64,000 nucleotides of DNA from Pseudocercospora fijiensis CIRAD86 (GCF_000340215.1 NW_006921534.1:3719041-3783040); one strand, 5' to 3'. Shown: positions 1 through 11,037, numbered from the stretch's first letter. Notes: a model not told the origin generated them from the letters alone. Program-made: numbers and translations.

Positions 1-2226
1 GCTATCGCCTATTGCTGCTAGATCGCCTCGTACTAGCTAGAGTATCTATTCGTCTTCGGTAAGCACTTTCTACGGTAATGCTTGAATTAGTGCTATGCTT
101 ATGCGGCGAGTAACCCGCTTTAGCTAGTTCTCTTTGTCGCTCTCTAAATTGCGTTTAGAGGCCCGTTTCCGCTTAAGGCTCTTTGCCTTCTTCTTAGCAA
201 TTTTAGCGGCTACTTATTAACCGCTTTGCGTAAGGGTTTTAATTCGCTTACCTCGTCCTTAGTCGAGTGTTTTAAGCTGTTCTAGGTTACCGATTAAGTC
301 CCCTAAATCGGCGCTAGATTGTTAACTGTTTGCGTAGAGTTAGGTTAGGTCGTCTTCGATTAGTTGCTTTCTTTTCCTTGCTTTAGCGCGTTCCCGGGCC
401 TGCTCGGCTTATAGTAGGGCCTCTACCTCTTTAGCTTTTAATTTTAGCTTTTTAATATAGAGCGCTAAGTTCTTAAGAGGTAAGAGTAGCGTGTTCTTCT
501 GCGATAATAATAGTACAGTAGTTGGCGGGCGCTCCTAGTAGTTGTCTAGGTCGGTATAAACTTAGACCTAATTCTACGTAGAGGGAATACGGTCTAGGCA
601 AGGTGTTAGGACGGCGGGCGTAGGCGATAAAGACACTAAATTTGCTTTAGCGCTTAGTGCGGCAGCTGTTGCTTTCGCTATACTACCGCTAGGCTCTAGA
701 ACGCGTAAGACGCGTTATTTACCTATATCCGAAAGGGGCCTCCCCGGCCGTAGGTCCTTATCGCTTAGTAGGTCCGAGTCGGGTAGTATAATATAGCCGG
801 TCTGTTTTAATTGTGCCCCTAGCGTCTAGGCTTAGCTGTTTTCCGGGTCTCGGTAGCCGCCTACTTCTACTCGTCTACCCTGCTATTTAGTTAGTCGTTC
901 CTCCGCTAGGATATTAAACCTTATACAGTGCTCCCTCGACGCCGCTGCTTTTGCTTTAGCCTTCCTTCTCTCGGGGCAGCCCTCGCTAAATGCTATATAT
1001 AGTCCTAAGCAGAGCGCGTAGCGTAGCGGCGTATCTAGCTAGTAGGCCTCCTTCTTATATAGCCTAGCATATAGCGGGTATCGTTCTAGTATACGGCACC
1101 GGGTTCCGTTATAACCGTATAGTTAGCATTTGAAGCACTATTAGATCCTCGCGCCTAGTTTAAAGATTTCGGCTATATATAGGCTACTATACTACCGTAG
1201 GCCTCGATCTAGTACCTTATTAGCGTTAGAAGCGCGGGTAAAATAAAGGACTATTAATAATGTCGGTTTTGTGTTAGCTCTCGTTTTAACTAGCTAGCCG
1301 ATATATGTAATTGCGCCGTTTAAGATAGTAGCGCTGTTTTAGAGGAGAATCTCTTTAATAGCCTTCTGTTTACCGGCCGCCTATATGCTAATTATGCGCG
1401 TCGGTATACTATAAATAACTAGAGGATAGGTATAGGTAATAATAGTAGTTCCTAAGCCTAGCCTATTTAGAAACAGTGTCGATTAGCGTATAAATTGTTC
1501 CCTCTATTCGTAGTCGTTAAAGTGTAGCTCGAGGTCTCCCGATAGTAGTTGTTTTGCTATATCGACCTATGCCTAAACGCCTTAGTTTCTCGCGTTCTTA
1601 TTAATAAGGGATAGCAGTCTAAATAGCTCTTAGTTAGCCGTACGGAGTGCCTTTTAGGCTAATAGGTCTAGTATTTTAATTTAAAGAGTATAGATTGTCG
1701 ATAGGTTAATAGTCCTTTCCCCTTAGCCTAAGTTTAAATGCCGTAGAGAGAGTACCGCCTTCTGTATAGCTTGTGTAGATTCGCGTGCTACTAAAGCGTA
1801 GCCTCGCGGGCTAGCTTTTATATAGTATAGTATTTCTTTCTCGACTATAGCCGAGTAAACTAATCTTGCTTAAATGTTATATAGCATAATGCTAATATCG
1901 TTCGTTGCATAGTTAGTTACTTAGGACGCGTAGTTAAGGCCGAATTCTACTAGCTTATCTAGCACTTTAAGCGCGTTAATCTTAGTCGGTCTACTCTTCC
2001 TAGGTTCGCCCTTTAACTATGCTTCGATATCGCGGTAGTGCTTTATAAATAGTATAGTATTGTCTTGAATTAGGTCGGTTTAGTATATCTTTAGTGTTGT
2101 TAGTCGCTGGTTTGTTTTAGTCGGACGCGTCGCGGGACTTATTTTAGCGATAGCGAGGTAGCGCCTCGTCGTATCGCGAAAATATTAGTACTAGCGGAAT
2201 CGTCTCGTTTCAGCGGTCAACTTAAT
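1..2226 (-). mobile_element. RIP-mutated LINE-like retrotransposon relic (ORF1/gag-like part)
   Basis: No open frame longer than 60 codons exists here, yet the minus strand reads as one decayed protein interrupted by stops, mainly TAG with some TAA. Near 1105-1145 it spells a retroviral-type zinc knuckle, C-F-K-C then C at the right spacing (CX2CX4-X-X4C), in which the expected His codon CAT has become TAT (Tyr) and a Gln codon has become TAA. A Lys/Arg/Glu-rich tail follows at about 130-500. CA dinucleotides are scarce and TA is abundant, the hallmark of CpA-to-TpA RIP. A zinc knuckle after an N-terminal gag-like domain fits ORF1 of fungal Tad1-type LINEs; ORF2 (endonuclease and reverse transcriptase) would lie beyond the left edge. 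The right boundary near 2226 is where CA and TG become normal again. LINE rather than LTR assignment is inference. Confidence 0.55.
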
Positions 2227-3140
2227 GTATATTACTGTGTGGTATGGTATTCTTTGTGCAAAAGGTTTTTAATTGGAAAAGGTCGCGTCTCCGATGGGGA
2301 CGCTCGCGCCTGCACCATGAAACGCTTTGAGCGCTTCGACGCAGGCACGATCATCGCCAATCGTCTGCCGCCTTCCCTCGGACCGCAGGAAAGGCCCGCA
2401 CCGTGCAGGCACCGGGTCTGTCGTGAGCCAACAGACGTGTTTGGGGACTCGCGACTTCACGTTGAACGTCTTCCACGAGCGACATTTCCTGCCCGACGCG
2501 CCGTGTGCAACCTTCGAGTGTTTCAACATTCACTTCGATGACAAGAGAGCCTAACAATGGCGCGTCTGCACCTCACGCTGCGCGTCTATTCATGCCAAAT
2601 CCTGGTCTCGCGACAATAGGAACCGCCCCAGAAGTCAGGCCCGCGCGTTGGTATGGTCCTCAAGTGAAGTTGATGCCCATTGTCACTGTCCTTCTGGTAT
2701 TGTCGCGCACATCCCATTGTTGAACCTATTCTTCCACGAAGAAGTGTCCGTTGCCTTCGAGAGGCTTTGGCCTTTGTCTCCTTTCCTTCTCTCCATCTCT
2801 TCTGCCTACGACAAGACAACACTCGAACGTTCATTAATCCCGAATTCGCTGGCCGATCAACCACCCGCAAAAGAAGCTCTTCAAGCAGCGCAACAACCAA
2901 TACACTGTACGACTGCCGGACAGCTCAAAATCTAATCTCGTGAGCGGAGACACCCACTCACACATGTTTCTGCGTCTTTACCCAACTGATAAGTACGTTG
3001 TGCCGTGTAGTCTGGAGCTTCTCGCACTGACCAGAAGCAACAACAGGCTCATCTACATCCCCGTCGAACTCGAACGCGTCCAAGCGATAGCTGCCCGGTT
3101 CGCGTTCGCGAGAAGCAAGACCTCGGAGAAGACGGACAAG
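2227..3140. other. Intergenic DNA and 5' leader of the DUF7598 gene
   Basis: Base composition is normal here, in contrast to the RIP-mutated block to the left. Several 60-145 codon open frames overlap on both strands, but none shows a recognisable domain and most begin with non-ATG codons. It probably holds the promoter and 5' untranslated leader of the gene starting at 3141. Confidence 0.5.
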
Positions 3141-4211
3141 ATGGCGCTCTCTCCTAAGAACTTGTCAGGTGCTGGTTACATCATCCTGAACGGCATCCGC
3201 GTTATGAACATCATTGGCTTCATGGCAGTCATCACCGCAAGCGTGGTGATGCTAGTCAAGACCTCCACGGACACCCATCTGTTCTTTTTCGATGCTCTCA
3301 GTCACGTCATCACACTCGTTACGAGTCGTAAGTCTTCTTTTTCTACTTCCATCTGCCAGAAAGCTGACCTCTGCTAGTGTTCCTCATCGTATCCGAGCTT
3401 CCCCTCTTCCGTGCCTATTTTGCACGCAACTGGCCACTGTTGTCCCCCGGCCATGGCTTCGTCACTCTTGCTCTCGCTATGATCGTTCTTGGAATCAACG
3501 TCATGGGCAACTTGAACAAGCCCTCTGGTAGCGAGGAAGCACTTGGCAAATCGTTCTGGTCTATCGTCATTGGTTCTGGTATCCTGATCTTCATTCTTGG
3601 TTGGATCAACCTGGTAGCCGTAAGCAGTATCTTCAACTCCTGATCACAGACAGTACTAATGTCCTCTCTAGAGCTACGTTTTCCGAGACCGCAAGCAAGG
3701 CATCACAGCTCGGGCTGTTCGCTCTCATGGTGCTGTCGCCGTACACAAGACTCCTATTGCTAGTGAGAGTGGCTCAATCAAGACCCCACCGGCTCCAGTC
3801 CTAGCCCAGTCCTACATCTCCAAGCCGATCACGCCATCACCGACCAAGAGCAGCAACCCATTCCGATTCTTGAACTCAGAGCGTCGACAGTCAGGTCTAC
3901 CATCGTACCACACTGCAGCGTCCACTCGCATTGATTCACCAGTCAAAGACGAGCCGGTGTCGCCAACCAATCGGTCTAGCTACTATTCCCGCACGACGAA
4001 CTGCACCAAGAAGAAAGTCTTTGGCATGTTCGGCCGCCAGAGCAGACAGAGCTTGGCGCCGCCACTGCCTGTCAATGTCCAACATCGTGAGCCAGAGATT
4101 TCTGGTCCAATGGGCGTTAACCCGCAGTTCGCTCATCTCGTCCAGAGACCAGACAGTGCGCTTCACCCAAGTCGTACGGGCGAGAGCCAGGCATTCCGGT
4201 GGAGAGTATGA
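3141..4211 (+). CDS. DUF7598-type four-pass membrane protein
   Basis: Three exons: 3141-3327, 3378-3619 and 3672-4211, giving 322 residues. Both introns (50 and 52 nt) have GTAAG donors and CTAG acceptors and join the frame cleanly. The first ~160 residues hold four hydrophobic segments: residues ~11-40, a segment spanning the first splice junction (FFFDALSHVIT to FLIVSELPLF), GFVTLALAMIVLGINVMG, and IVIGSGILIFILGWINLVA. A soluble Ser/Pro-rich tail follows. The YVFRDRKQGITARAVR stretch just after the last membrane segment is typical of this fungal family. Its function is unknown. The ATG at 3141 is chosen because the family normally begins a few residues before the GYIILN segment; the open frame continues upstream only from a GTG codon. 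Confidence 0.8.
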
Positions 4212-4432
4212 TTGAGACAGCTGCAGTTGCTACACGTCCACATTGGTCCAGAGATCGCTCCGGTGACAACTCGGACCAGGAATTTCGTATTCTCTCAGTC
4301 GCTTCAGATCACAGCATCAGAAAGCAGCAAGCGTCTTTCGTCTTTTTGGCGCAGATACCCATTGTACTCTCGCTCATGGTAACGACATAACGAAGTTAGT
4401 CCTCAAGCATCTTAATACTCATCCTTTGAGCG

Positions 4433-5371
4433 TCATTTCCTCTCCTCATCTCTTGATGTAGTGAGACGTAATCTCATCTCGATCGTCTTTACGATCTCTG
4501 CCCATTCCTTCATGCCTCCACTGCCAGTATCGCCACATGCGATTCTTTTCTCGATCGGCCTCAGTACCTCGAACCATCCTCCATTCCTGATGTTCCATTC
4601 TCCCTCGAGGACTTCCATATGCTTCGCTGTCGCCGGATGATTCCACATAGCAGTGTTCATTGCAGGCGCAACAATAATCCCCTTCCGTCCTTTGCCCTCT
4701 CGCTCGGTACCTTTCTGGGCAGCACTGTCATCATAGGGCAATGCGATCCCGGGTCGCGGTGCATCTATCAACCCAGCTGTATCCCAAGCGCGAACTGAAG
4801 AGTACACCAGCGTGTCAGAAAAGCCATTCGATATCTTGGCCAATGCGTTTGCAGAGAGCGGCGCGATGACCATCAAGTCGGCCCAACGTCGTAGCTCGAT
4901 ATGAAGTATATTGTTTTCCCTGGCCCATGGTTCGTGCCATTCGTCTTCATCTCGGTAGATGGCATCGACATTGGGTAGTTTGGAGATTTCCAACAGCGAA
5001 GGTTGTTCGTGCGATTGACCTTGGAGGAATTGGCCTGCTGATTCTGTCATGATTACCCGTATGGAGAGATTGGGATGATGAGATAGTGCCTGAATGATGT
5101 TTGGAATCTTGATAGTTGCTACGGATCCAGTGGCAGCTAGTAAGAGATGGACTTTGTGGTCGTTGGCATGGTCTGATGCCTTTAGGACTGGAGGCCTAGG
5201 CAAATCGGAGTTGGACTTCAATTCCGATATCCTGTCTTGTGCTACTTTTGCAGTGGTCTCACGTGGCTTCGTTGATCTGGTCATCCAAAATGCTATAGCA
5301 GCGAGGCAGATAAGTGGTACGCCTCGAATGAAGCTGGCCAAAGCTTTGTCGGTTTCTTCCCAGGCTGCCAT
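4433..5371 (-). CDS. Phosphopantothenoylcysteine decarboxylase (PPCDC/Hal3 family flavoprotein)
   Basis: Single exon, 312 residues. The enzyme decarboxylates 4'-phosphopantothenoylcysteine to phosphopantetheine in coenzyme A synthesis, using FMN. Visible motifs are the N-terminal flavin fold start (HLLLAATGSVA), the catalytic-His segment HIELRRWADL (His ~157), APLSANALAKISNG, PAMNTAMW, and the C-terminal ACGDTGSGGM substrate clamp. In Hal3/PPCDC proteins the His, the PAMN segment and the Cys of ACGD are the key catalytic elements, and all are present, so this copy looks active rather than a pure phosphatase-regulator paralogue. The start is the ATG at 5371; a TTG-initiated extension was discarded. 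Residues ~14-30 (IRGVPLICLAAIAFW) are strongly hydrophobic, unusual for a soluble enzyme. Head-to-head with GRX5. Confidence 0.9.
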   Translation of the reverse strand: MAAWEETDKALASFIRGVPLICLAAIAFWMTRSTKPRETTAKVAQDRISELKSNSDLPRPPVLKASDHANDHKVHLLLAATGSVATIKIPNIIQALSHHPNLSIRVIMTESAGQFLQGQSHEQPSLLEISKLPNVDAIYRDEDEWHEPWARENNILHIELRRWADLMVIAPLSANALAKISNGFSDTLVYSSVRAWDTAGLIDAPRPGIALPYDDSAAQKGTEREGKGRKGIIVAPAMNTAMWNHPATAKHMEVLEGEWNIRNGGWFEVLRPIEKRIACGDTGSGGMKEWAEIVKTIEMRLRLTTSRDEERK

Positions 5372-5653
5372 GATTCGAGACTTTCGAGTACAGGGGGCCC
5401 AAAAGATGTTCGAACACTTCAATGATTGATACCTCTACTTTCGGTGAATAGGGGTGCCCTGCAGAAATTGTGCTTGTCGGATCACAAATTAAGCAGCTTG
5501 AATGAGTTTTATAAGAGGCATGTAGCATTAGTCAGATCTTCGGAGTTCGTATTTGTTTTGGCCCCCAAATTCAAGCTTCATGGAAACATCCTTGCGTTAT
5601 TCCAGGTCTTGCTTTCTTTCGTCGCGAGCATTCGCAAACCGCCACAACACAAG
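5372..5653. promoter_or_regulatory. Divergent promoter between the PPCDC and GRX5 genes
   Basis: About 280 nt separate two ATGs pointing outward, so both genes must take their 5' leaders and at least part of their promoters from here. No specific factor site could be assigned by eye. Confidence 0.45.
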
Positions 5654-6263
5654 ATGTTTTCAAGAACAGCATTATCGGCGGTATGTACGAAATTGTATGG
5701 AGGTCATGTCATGGAACCAGCTGAGAGAATTTCAGATCGCCGGACATGCCATCCGTCCTCGCCGCACTCCCCTTCTCTCGCCACGATTCGCCCAGCTCCA
5801 AAAGTCCTTTCTCTCTACAAAGACTCGACAAGCGATCGATAAGGCAGTAGCGTCTGCGCCGGTGGTGCTTTTCATGAAAGGGACACCAGAGACACCTCAG
5901 TGCGGATTCTCGAAAGCAAGCGTACAAATTTTGGGGCTGCAAGGTGTGAATCCACAAAAGTTCACTGCCTTCAATGTGCTGGAAGATGAGGAATTGAGAC
6001 AAGGTGAGTCTTTTCGATGCGCAAGAGTCGCGCAAAAGAGCAATCATGGGCCTAAGCCATAGCAAGGAGAGTATTGAATCTGATATGTCTATGCAGGCAT
6101 TAAGGAGTATTCCGACTGGCCTACAATACCTCAGCTGTACGTGGAGAAGGAATTTGTCGGAGGAACTGATATCATGATGTCGATGCACCAAGACGGCAGC
6201 TTAGCGAAGTTGCTCGAGGAGAAGGATGTCTTGATCCCCGCAGAGAGCGACAGCAGCTCGTAA
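5654..6263 (+). CDS. GRX5: Mitochondrial monothiol glutaredoxin (Grx5-like)
   Basis: Three exons: 5654-5680, 5736-6003 and 6097-6263, giving 153 residues. The first exon encodes only nine residues (MFSRTALSA); spliced to exon 2 it makes an Arg/Ser-rich, acid-free leader to residue ~37, a clear mitochondrial presequence. The mature part carries the monothiol active site CGFS (Cys65), preceded by KGTPETPQ, then WPTIPQLYV and GGTDIM, the glutathione-binding elements of class II glutaredoxins. Such proteins hold a [2Fe-2S] cluster between two subunits and hand it on during mitochondrial Fe-S protein maturation. Introns are GTATGT...TTCAG (55 nt) and GTGAGT...TGCAG (93 nt). A longer frame running through the first intron lacks a presequence and is rejected. 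Confidence 0.93.
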
Positions 6264-6467
6264 TGAGCACACTTTGTACAGATACTTGCATTGGGCGTAT
6301 ACACTATCTGCTGCATTAAATGTTGAGCGCAGGTTCGTGCCTTCCTCCTGTGGACAGCCTTCTCGGGATGGTCCCGAAAATTTACGCGAACTGCGCTTCA
6401 GGGAGCTTGGATGTCTACCTTTTCTTTCACGTTGCCAACCAATACTAACCCGGGAAAACTAATCACC

Positions 6468-7500
6468 ATGGCACCAAAGCAGCAAGGGCGGAGCAAGGGC
6501 TTGAAGGCGAGTATGCTACTGGGCTCTCAGGCGCAAATACTATCGCCTCGTAAGGCCAAGATTGCGAAGTCGCCAAAGAAGAATAACGCTTCTGCCCCCA
6601 GGAAGCTCACGACTGTCAACATAAACGGCATGTTCGACTTTCCAGATCTGAAGCTTGGTGCCGACAGTGTCAAACCACGCACTATCCTTTCACCCGCAAA
6701 GGCAGGCACTCAGAAGCCGTCGGCAAAGAAGGCTGGGTTCTTCTCTCGACTGCATGCCAAAAACAAAGACCTCGCCGTGGCATCTCCACTTCCAGTCGGC
6801 AAACCAGACATCTTCGCAGAATATAGGGCACGACAGAGTAGCCACTCGATGGGTATTGCTGGTAAGGCTGGAAATGTCTCTGCTGGTGCTACTCTAACGT
6901 GAAGCAGAAGCTTTTGAACCATATCTGGAGGATGTCTATGACAGCTGGCAAGCAAAATTGAAGACGCAGCACAAAGCGCTCGAAGCAATGCGGAAAGGCA
7001 TCGATCCGACAACCGGCAAACAGCACCCCGGATTTCTCACACAAGAAGCTTTCGCAAGTCTCATCCAAGAAATTGACGATCTTGACCGCCCGGTGGAAGA
7101 CGAACTCGTCCAGCTAGAGTTCGAGCATAAGGATCGCAGCCCAACCATCAAGAATGTCCGTCTTGGCGATCTCAGGGACAACTGCATCAAGCGTGCGCAA
7201 AGGCAATACGCTCAGATCAAAGAGCTCGAAGGTCGGCAGCAGCTCATCAAGGAGGAAATTTCGCACATCAAGGATGAGATCGACGGCAAGAGCGAGGCAA
7301 GTAAGAATGCCGCGAGAGAGTATGAACTTCAATTAGCAGCTTTCCAGAGGGAGATTGAGAACGCCGAGAAAGAAGCTGAAGCGGACAAGAAGATAATGAG
7401 GGAAGAGGAAAGAGAGTTGAACAGACAGATCAACAAGAAGATACATGAGTTATACACAATGGGATGTGAAGAGCAGCACTGTGCAACAAGCCTGGCTTAA
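6468..7500 (+). CDS. Coiled-coil protein of unknown function
   Basis: Two exons, 6468-6861 and 6908-7500 (46-nt GTAAGG...GCAG intron), 328 residues. The N-terminal ~130 residues are basic and Lys/Pro/Ser-rich with repeated SP and SPRK/SPKK motifs, which could be CDK sites or DNA-binding tails (inference). After the splice the sequence becomes acidic-amphipathic: EAFEPYLEDVYDSW, a central GIDPTTGKQHPGFLTQEAF segment, then a long heptad-rich helix from about residue 220 to 310 rich in E, K, R and Q. No family is recognised. The make-up resembles a nuclear or cytoskeletal scaffold, but that is a guess. Convergent with the thioesterase gene, 192 nt away. Confidence 0.75.
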
Positions 7501-7692
7501 ACGGGCGACAACAGCTACGGCGATGTCCGTCGAACATGCCGAATCTTGGAGTCATAATTCTAGCTGAAAGGGTATATACTATGTAGCTGGTGGCTGAGTC
7601 TATCTATGTGTACCTGTTATTACACACCCGCCTCGAATATACCTCGCATCTGCTGGGCTCAGTACACAACCCTAGAGCTATACAACGTCGGC

Positions 7693-8256
7693 TTATAAGT
7701 TCGACTTTGTTGGTGCGTCAATTCCCTTCTTAACAGCCACCGCCGCCTTGTCGTGCTTCCCAACGCTGATGATCGCGCCATTGTCCTCGCGCTTGATCAC
7801 GCCTCTCATGAACGCCAGGGACTTTCCGGTATGCATAAGCTCCACGTCACAAAGAAGAATTGTGCCGAGTGGAGCAGGTCTCAAAAACGTAACTTCCAAA
7901 CTCCTAGACACGCCTGCGTTGAGCCAGAACGTTCTCGTGCCTATCGCTTGGACAGCAAGACTAGTCAAGACGTCGTAGATAGTGGCTTGAGCGCCTCCAT
8001 GTAGATTTCCCGACGCGTTGCAATAGAACTTCTCTACCCGAAATCTGAAGACTGCGGTCGACGTCTTTGGCGATGTTTGTTTGAATTCCTGTAGGCTCAC
8101 GTCCTGCTCCATGAATTGGCTGAGAAAGCGGACATCGTCAGGTGTTTTTACTGACAGGATCCTGTTGATTCGTCCTTCGGGAGAGAGGGCTTCGAAGTCC
8201 TTGCCTGATGCAGCCTTGAAGTACGCCTCCGGGAGCGCTGGTCCTGATCTTGTCAT
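7693..8256 (-). CDS. Hotdog-fold acyl-CoA thioesterase (PaaI/THEM2-like)
   Basis: Single exon, 187 residues. The segment NLHGGAQATIYDVLTSLAVQ is the 4HBT/PaaI signature: the HGG turn followed by a helix carrying the catalytic Asp. Downstream, VSRSLEVTFLRPAPLGT and AFMRGVIKRED form the remaining hotdog strands. Members hydrolyse fatty- or aryl-acyl-CoA thioesters as tetramers in the cytosol or mitochondria. The first ~60 residues show no clear presequence, and the last residues (SNL) resemble a peroxisomal PTS1-type tripeptide, which is weak evidence. ATG at 8256 opens the frame. Confidence 0.85.
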   Translation of the reverse strand: MTRSGPALPEAYFKAASGKDFEALSPEGRINRILSVKTPDDVRFLSQFMEQDVSLQEFKQTSPKTSTAVFRFRVEKFYCNASGNLHGGAQATIYDVLTSLAVQAIGTRTFWLNAGVSRSLEVTFLRPAPLGTILLCDVELMHTGKSLAFMRGVIKREDNGAIISVGKHDKAAVAVKKGIDAPTKSNL

Positions 8257-8993
8257 CTTTGGATCGTATCTTTATGGCCGTATCGATATCTCTCGTCTGC
8301 GTTCTCTGGCACTAATGAAGCGATGTCACAGGCAATGTTTCTTGAAGTCGATAGCCCTGTCAGATTGGCTCTCGCAGCCAGATCCGAGGCAAGAAGTCTC
8401 GCAGCTCTCCTCGCAGGGATATTCGCCGACGTGCCGACTCGGCTGAAAATCTTCGAGGTTGGGTGGCCTGTCAAAGGCCACGCGAAACAGAGATCATCAT
8501 CTGTGTTCGCGCATGCAGCCACCACCACACCTCACCGCATGCTGCTGTGGTGTTGCTTCACATGTGTCTTGCACGCCCGAGCCACGCCCTTCGAATGGCA
8601 TCAAGCAAAGCAGTCTCACCCGCTGCAGCCCATGCCGCGTTCGAGACCTTTGAATGGCCATCACTACAGCATGCCGCATGCGTGCGTCCGATCGCGGGCC
8701 TTTCTTAGTGTGTGGGAGGATGGATGAAAGTGGGTCGTCGGCCGATGGTTGAACGAGGAAGGTAGGACAATACCATTCCATGCTGACTCAAAGATTCGAT
8801 CAGAGATCTTTCTTTTCTTTCGCGCCTTCTTCAGCACAAGCTTCTTGCTCAACAGCCTCGTCTCCTACTGTCATAGTCATCTTTCTTCATTCACGCTCAC
8901 TTCCGCGCAGAGACTTAGATTTCTCGCGGCTCGCCTATCTCCAGCTCGCCAGGCCTGCCTGGAAGATCCGGAGGTGGATCCTATGCATTGATT
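8257..8993. promoter_or_regulatory. Divergent intergenic region between the thioesterase and EamA genes
   Basis: About 740 nt between two outward-facing genes. Overlapping open frames up to 134 codons exist but have no domain similarity and conflicting strands. Pyrimidine-rich tracts (TTTCTTTTCTTT at about 8808-8820) lie on the EamA side, as is common in fungal promoters. Confidence 0.45.
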
Positions 8994-10547
8994 ATGGGCA
9001 CGGAATCCCAGGCGGAGACAGATGGAGCCCTTTCGAATACTTCCGCAGAAGTCACTCACTCAGGCGTGATTTCAGATACTCACTCGAACCTCCAGGAACG
9101 TGCCATAGGCGATACAGTGTCAACACCCAAGCTCGACGGCAGGTCGAAGCCGAACTTGGAAAGTAATGGTTTCCTAGCAGCACCCTTGCCAGGACCTATC
9201 AGGCCGCTCTCTCCAGACGTGCTTTCTGTGCTATCCAACGAAGAATATGAGCAGATCTTCACTCCTAGAAATGCAGAGAATTCACAACAGAATGGCGCCG
9301 GCTGGAGAGTTAGAATACGGGAGTCATGGATCCGGAATAAAGGTCTTGCATACATGCTTATGGCGCAGGTGTTTGGAACACTTATGAATGTGACGACTCG
9401 TCTTCTGGAAGTCGAAGGGAACAAGGGCAAGGGAATGCATCCCTTCCAGATTCTTTTCGCGCGGATGAGTATAACATTTGTGCTAGCGACTGCCTGGATG
9501 TGGTACAAGAAGACGGAGTAAGTGAATCAAACTGAATGTAGCACGCGTTCGGTTGTACAGCCTTGGACCTGGCCTACGGTCTGACGTAGGAAATATCATG
9601 GACAATTATTGCTGACGTTTTGGCTTTTCAGAAATTTCCCCCTCGGCGCGAAGGGTGTGCGATGGCTCCTAGTCGCGCGAGGATTTGGAGGCTTTTTTGG
9701 TGTTTTTGGACTGTACTACAGCTTGCTCTATCTGCCTCTTGCAGACGCAACCGTGATTACTTTCCTTTCGCCAGGTATTACTTGTTGGGTCTGCTCGAAA
9801 CTGATTAACGAGCCATACACCAGAGTTGAGATGATAGGTACATTTGTCTCAATCTTCGAAGTCGTCTTCATCGCTCGACCGACCTCCCTCTTCCAAGCCT
9901 TCGGAGGCTCAGACGCACCGTCAACGATTGAGGGTTCTGGTGAAGCGGATCCCGGCGATTACGCAAATGTTACACCTCTACAACGCCTAACAGCCGTCGG
10001 TATTGCGTTGATAGGAGTTTGCGGCAGCGTGGTCGCATTCACCACGATTCGATGGATTGGAACTCGTGCTCACCCGTTGATCAGCGTGAACTACTTCTCA
10101 GCGTGGTGCACACTTGTATCTTGTATCATGATGGCATTTCTTCCTGGTGTTGGGTTCCTCTTCCCGGCAGATCTGAAAGAATGGGGATACTTGATATTCC
10201 TGGGATTATGCGGCTTCATCATGCAATTCCTCCTGGCAGCCGGTCTATCCTATGAAAAGTCATCGCGAGCGACGAACATGACTTACACGCAGATGCTTTT
10301 CGCACTGACTTTCGATAAGCTCGTGTTTGGCCATACGCCAGGCGTACTGTCGATCATAGGCTCCAGTTTGATTCTTGGCTCTGCAATCGTGGTCGCCATG
10401 CAGAGGGTTAGTGGAGAGAAGAATGAACGAGCGGGCGGACATCGAGCACTCGGTGATGAAGAATCCCAACAAGGATTGCTTGGCAGCACATCATATCGTA
10501 CTATCGGAGAAGACCATGACCGATTACCTGTGCAAGAAGCACGATAG
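8994..10547 (+). CDS. EamA/DMT-superfamily membrane transporter (SLC35G-like)
   Basis: Two exons, 8994-9517 and 9632-10547 (114-nt intron, GTAAGT...TTCAG), 479 residues. After a ~110-residue polar N-terminus come about ten hydrophobic helices in two halves, each an EamA repeat: half one includes AYMLMAQVFGTLMNV, ISFV-like helices, and the ADATVITFLSPGITC segment; half two includes LTAVGIALIGVCGSVVA, WCTLVSCIMMAFLPG and LIFLGLCGFIMQFLL. The ADAT and Y..S/T..T.Y.QM motifs before the last helices are typical of the SLC35G/DMT clade. The substrate cannot be told from sequence. The ATG at 8994 is preferred to the upstream in-frame TTG. A soluble C-terminal tail of ~55 residues carries charged repeats. 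Confidence 0.85.
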
Positions 10548-11037
10548 AGGACGCTGCGATGGTTTGAATTACGGGACAAGGACATAAAGTTTGCATGATT
10601 CAAGAATTACGAGAGGACAGATAAAGAGGACAGACTGCTAGGAATATACAGCACTGATTTCATATCGCGCTGACTGGGCTTCAGGAAGCAAGCCCGGCGA
10701 TCTATCAGATGTTCAGAGTGATATCAAGCAACAGCGAGACGAGCACCTCGCCAGTCGATCCACTTGCACCTAAAGAAAAATAGCATTGAGTGAGGCTTAC
10801 AGTTTCCTTTTGAATAATGACACAGACGAGATCTAGTCTCCATGGTCATGAAATCGACTGCTAGAAGCTGGCCAATGCAATTAATCTCACCACGATTATG
10901 ACGGTACCTGATCGGCCACGATTCTGGCGAGGCATTATGCTTCAGTGTCGTGCCAGACCGCTTTCCTCTATCTTCTCGCGTATCCTTACGAGCCGTTTGT
11001 GCGTCCAGTCTCTATTGTTATCCCGCGATCCTTCTCT
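10548..11037. other. Convergent intergenic region, nothing recognised
   Basis: The 3' flanks of the EamA gene and the guanylate kinase gene meet here. No open frame, RNA gene or repeat could be supported. Confidence 0.5.

Noticed and set aside
2239..2557. Cluster of 68-100 codon ORFs on both strands next to the LINE relic
   Set aside because: All overlap each other, lack domains, and none has a plausible start in a consistent frame; treated as non-coding leader DNA.
5553..6062. 169-codon reading of GRX5 without splicing
   Set aside because: It reads through two good introns, lacks a presequence and drops the conserved [10 protein letters not shown]-terminal half.
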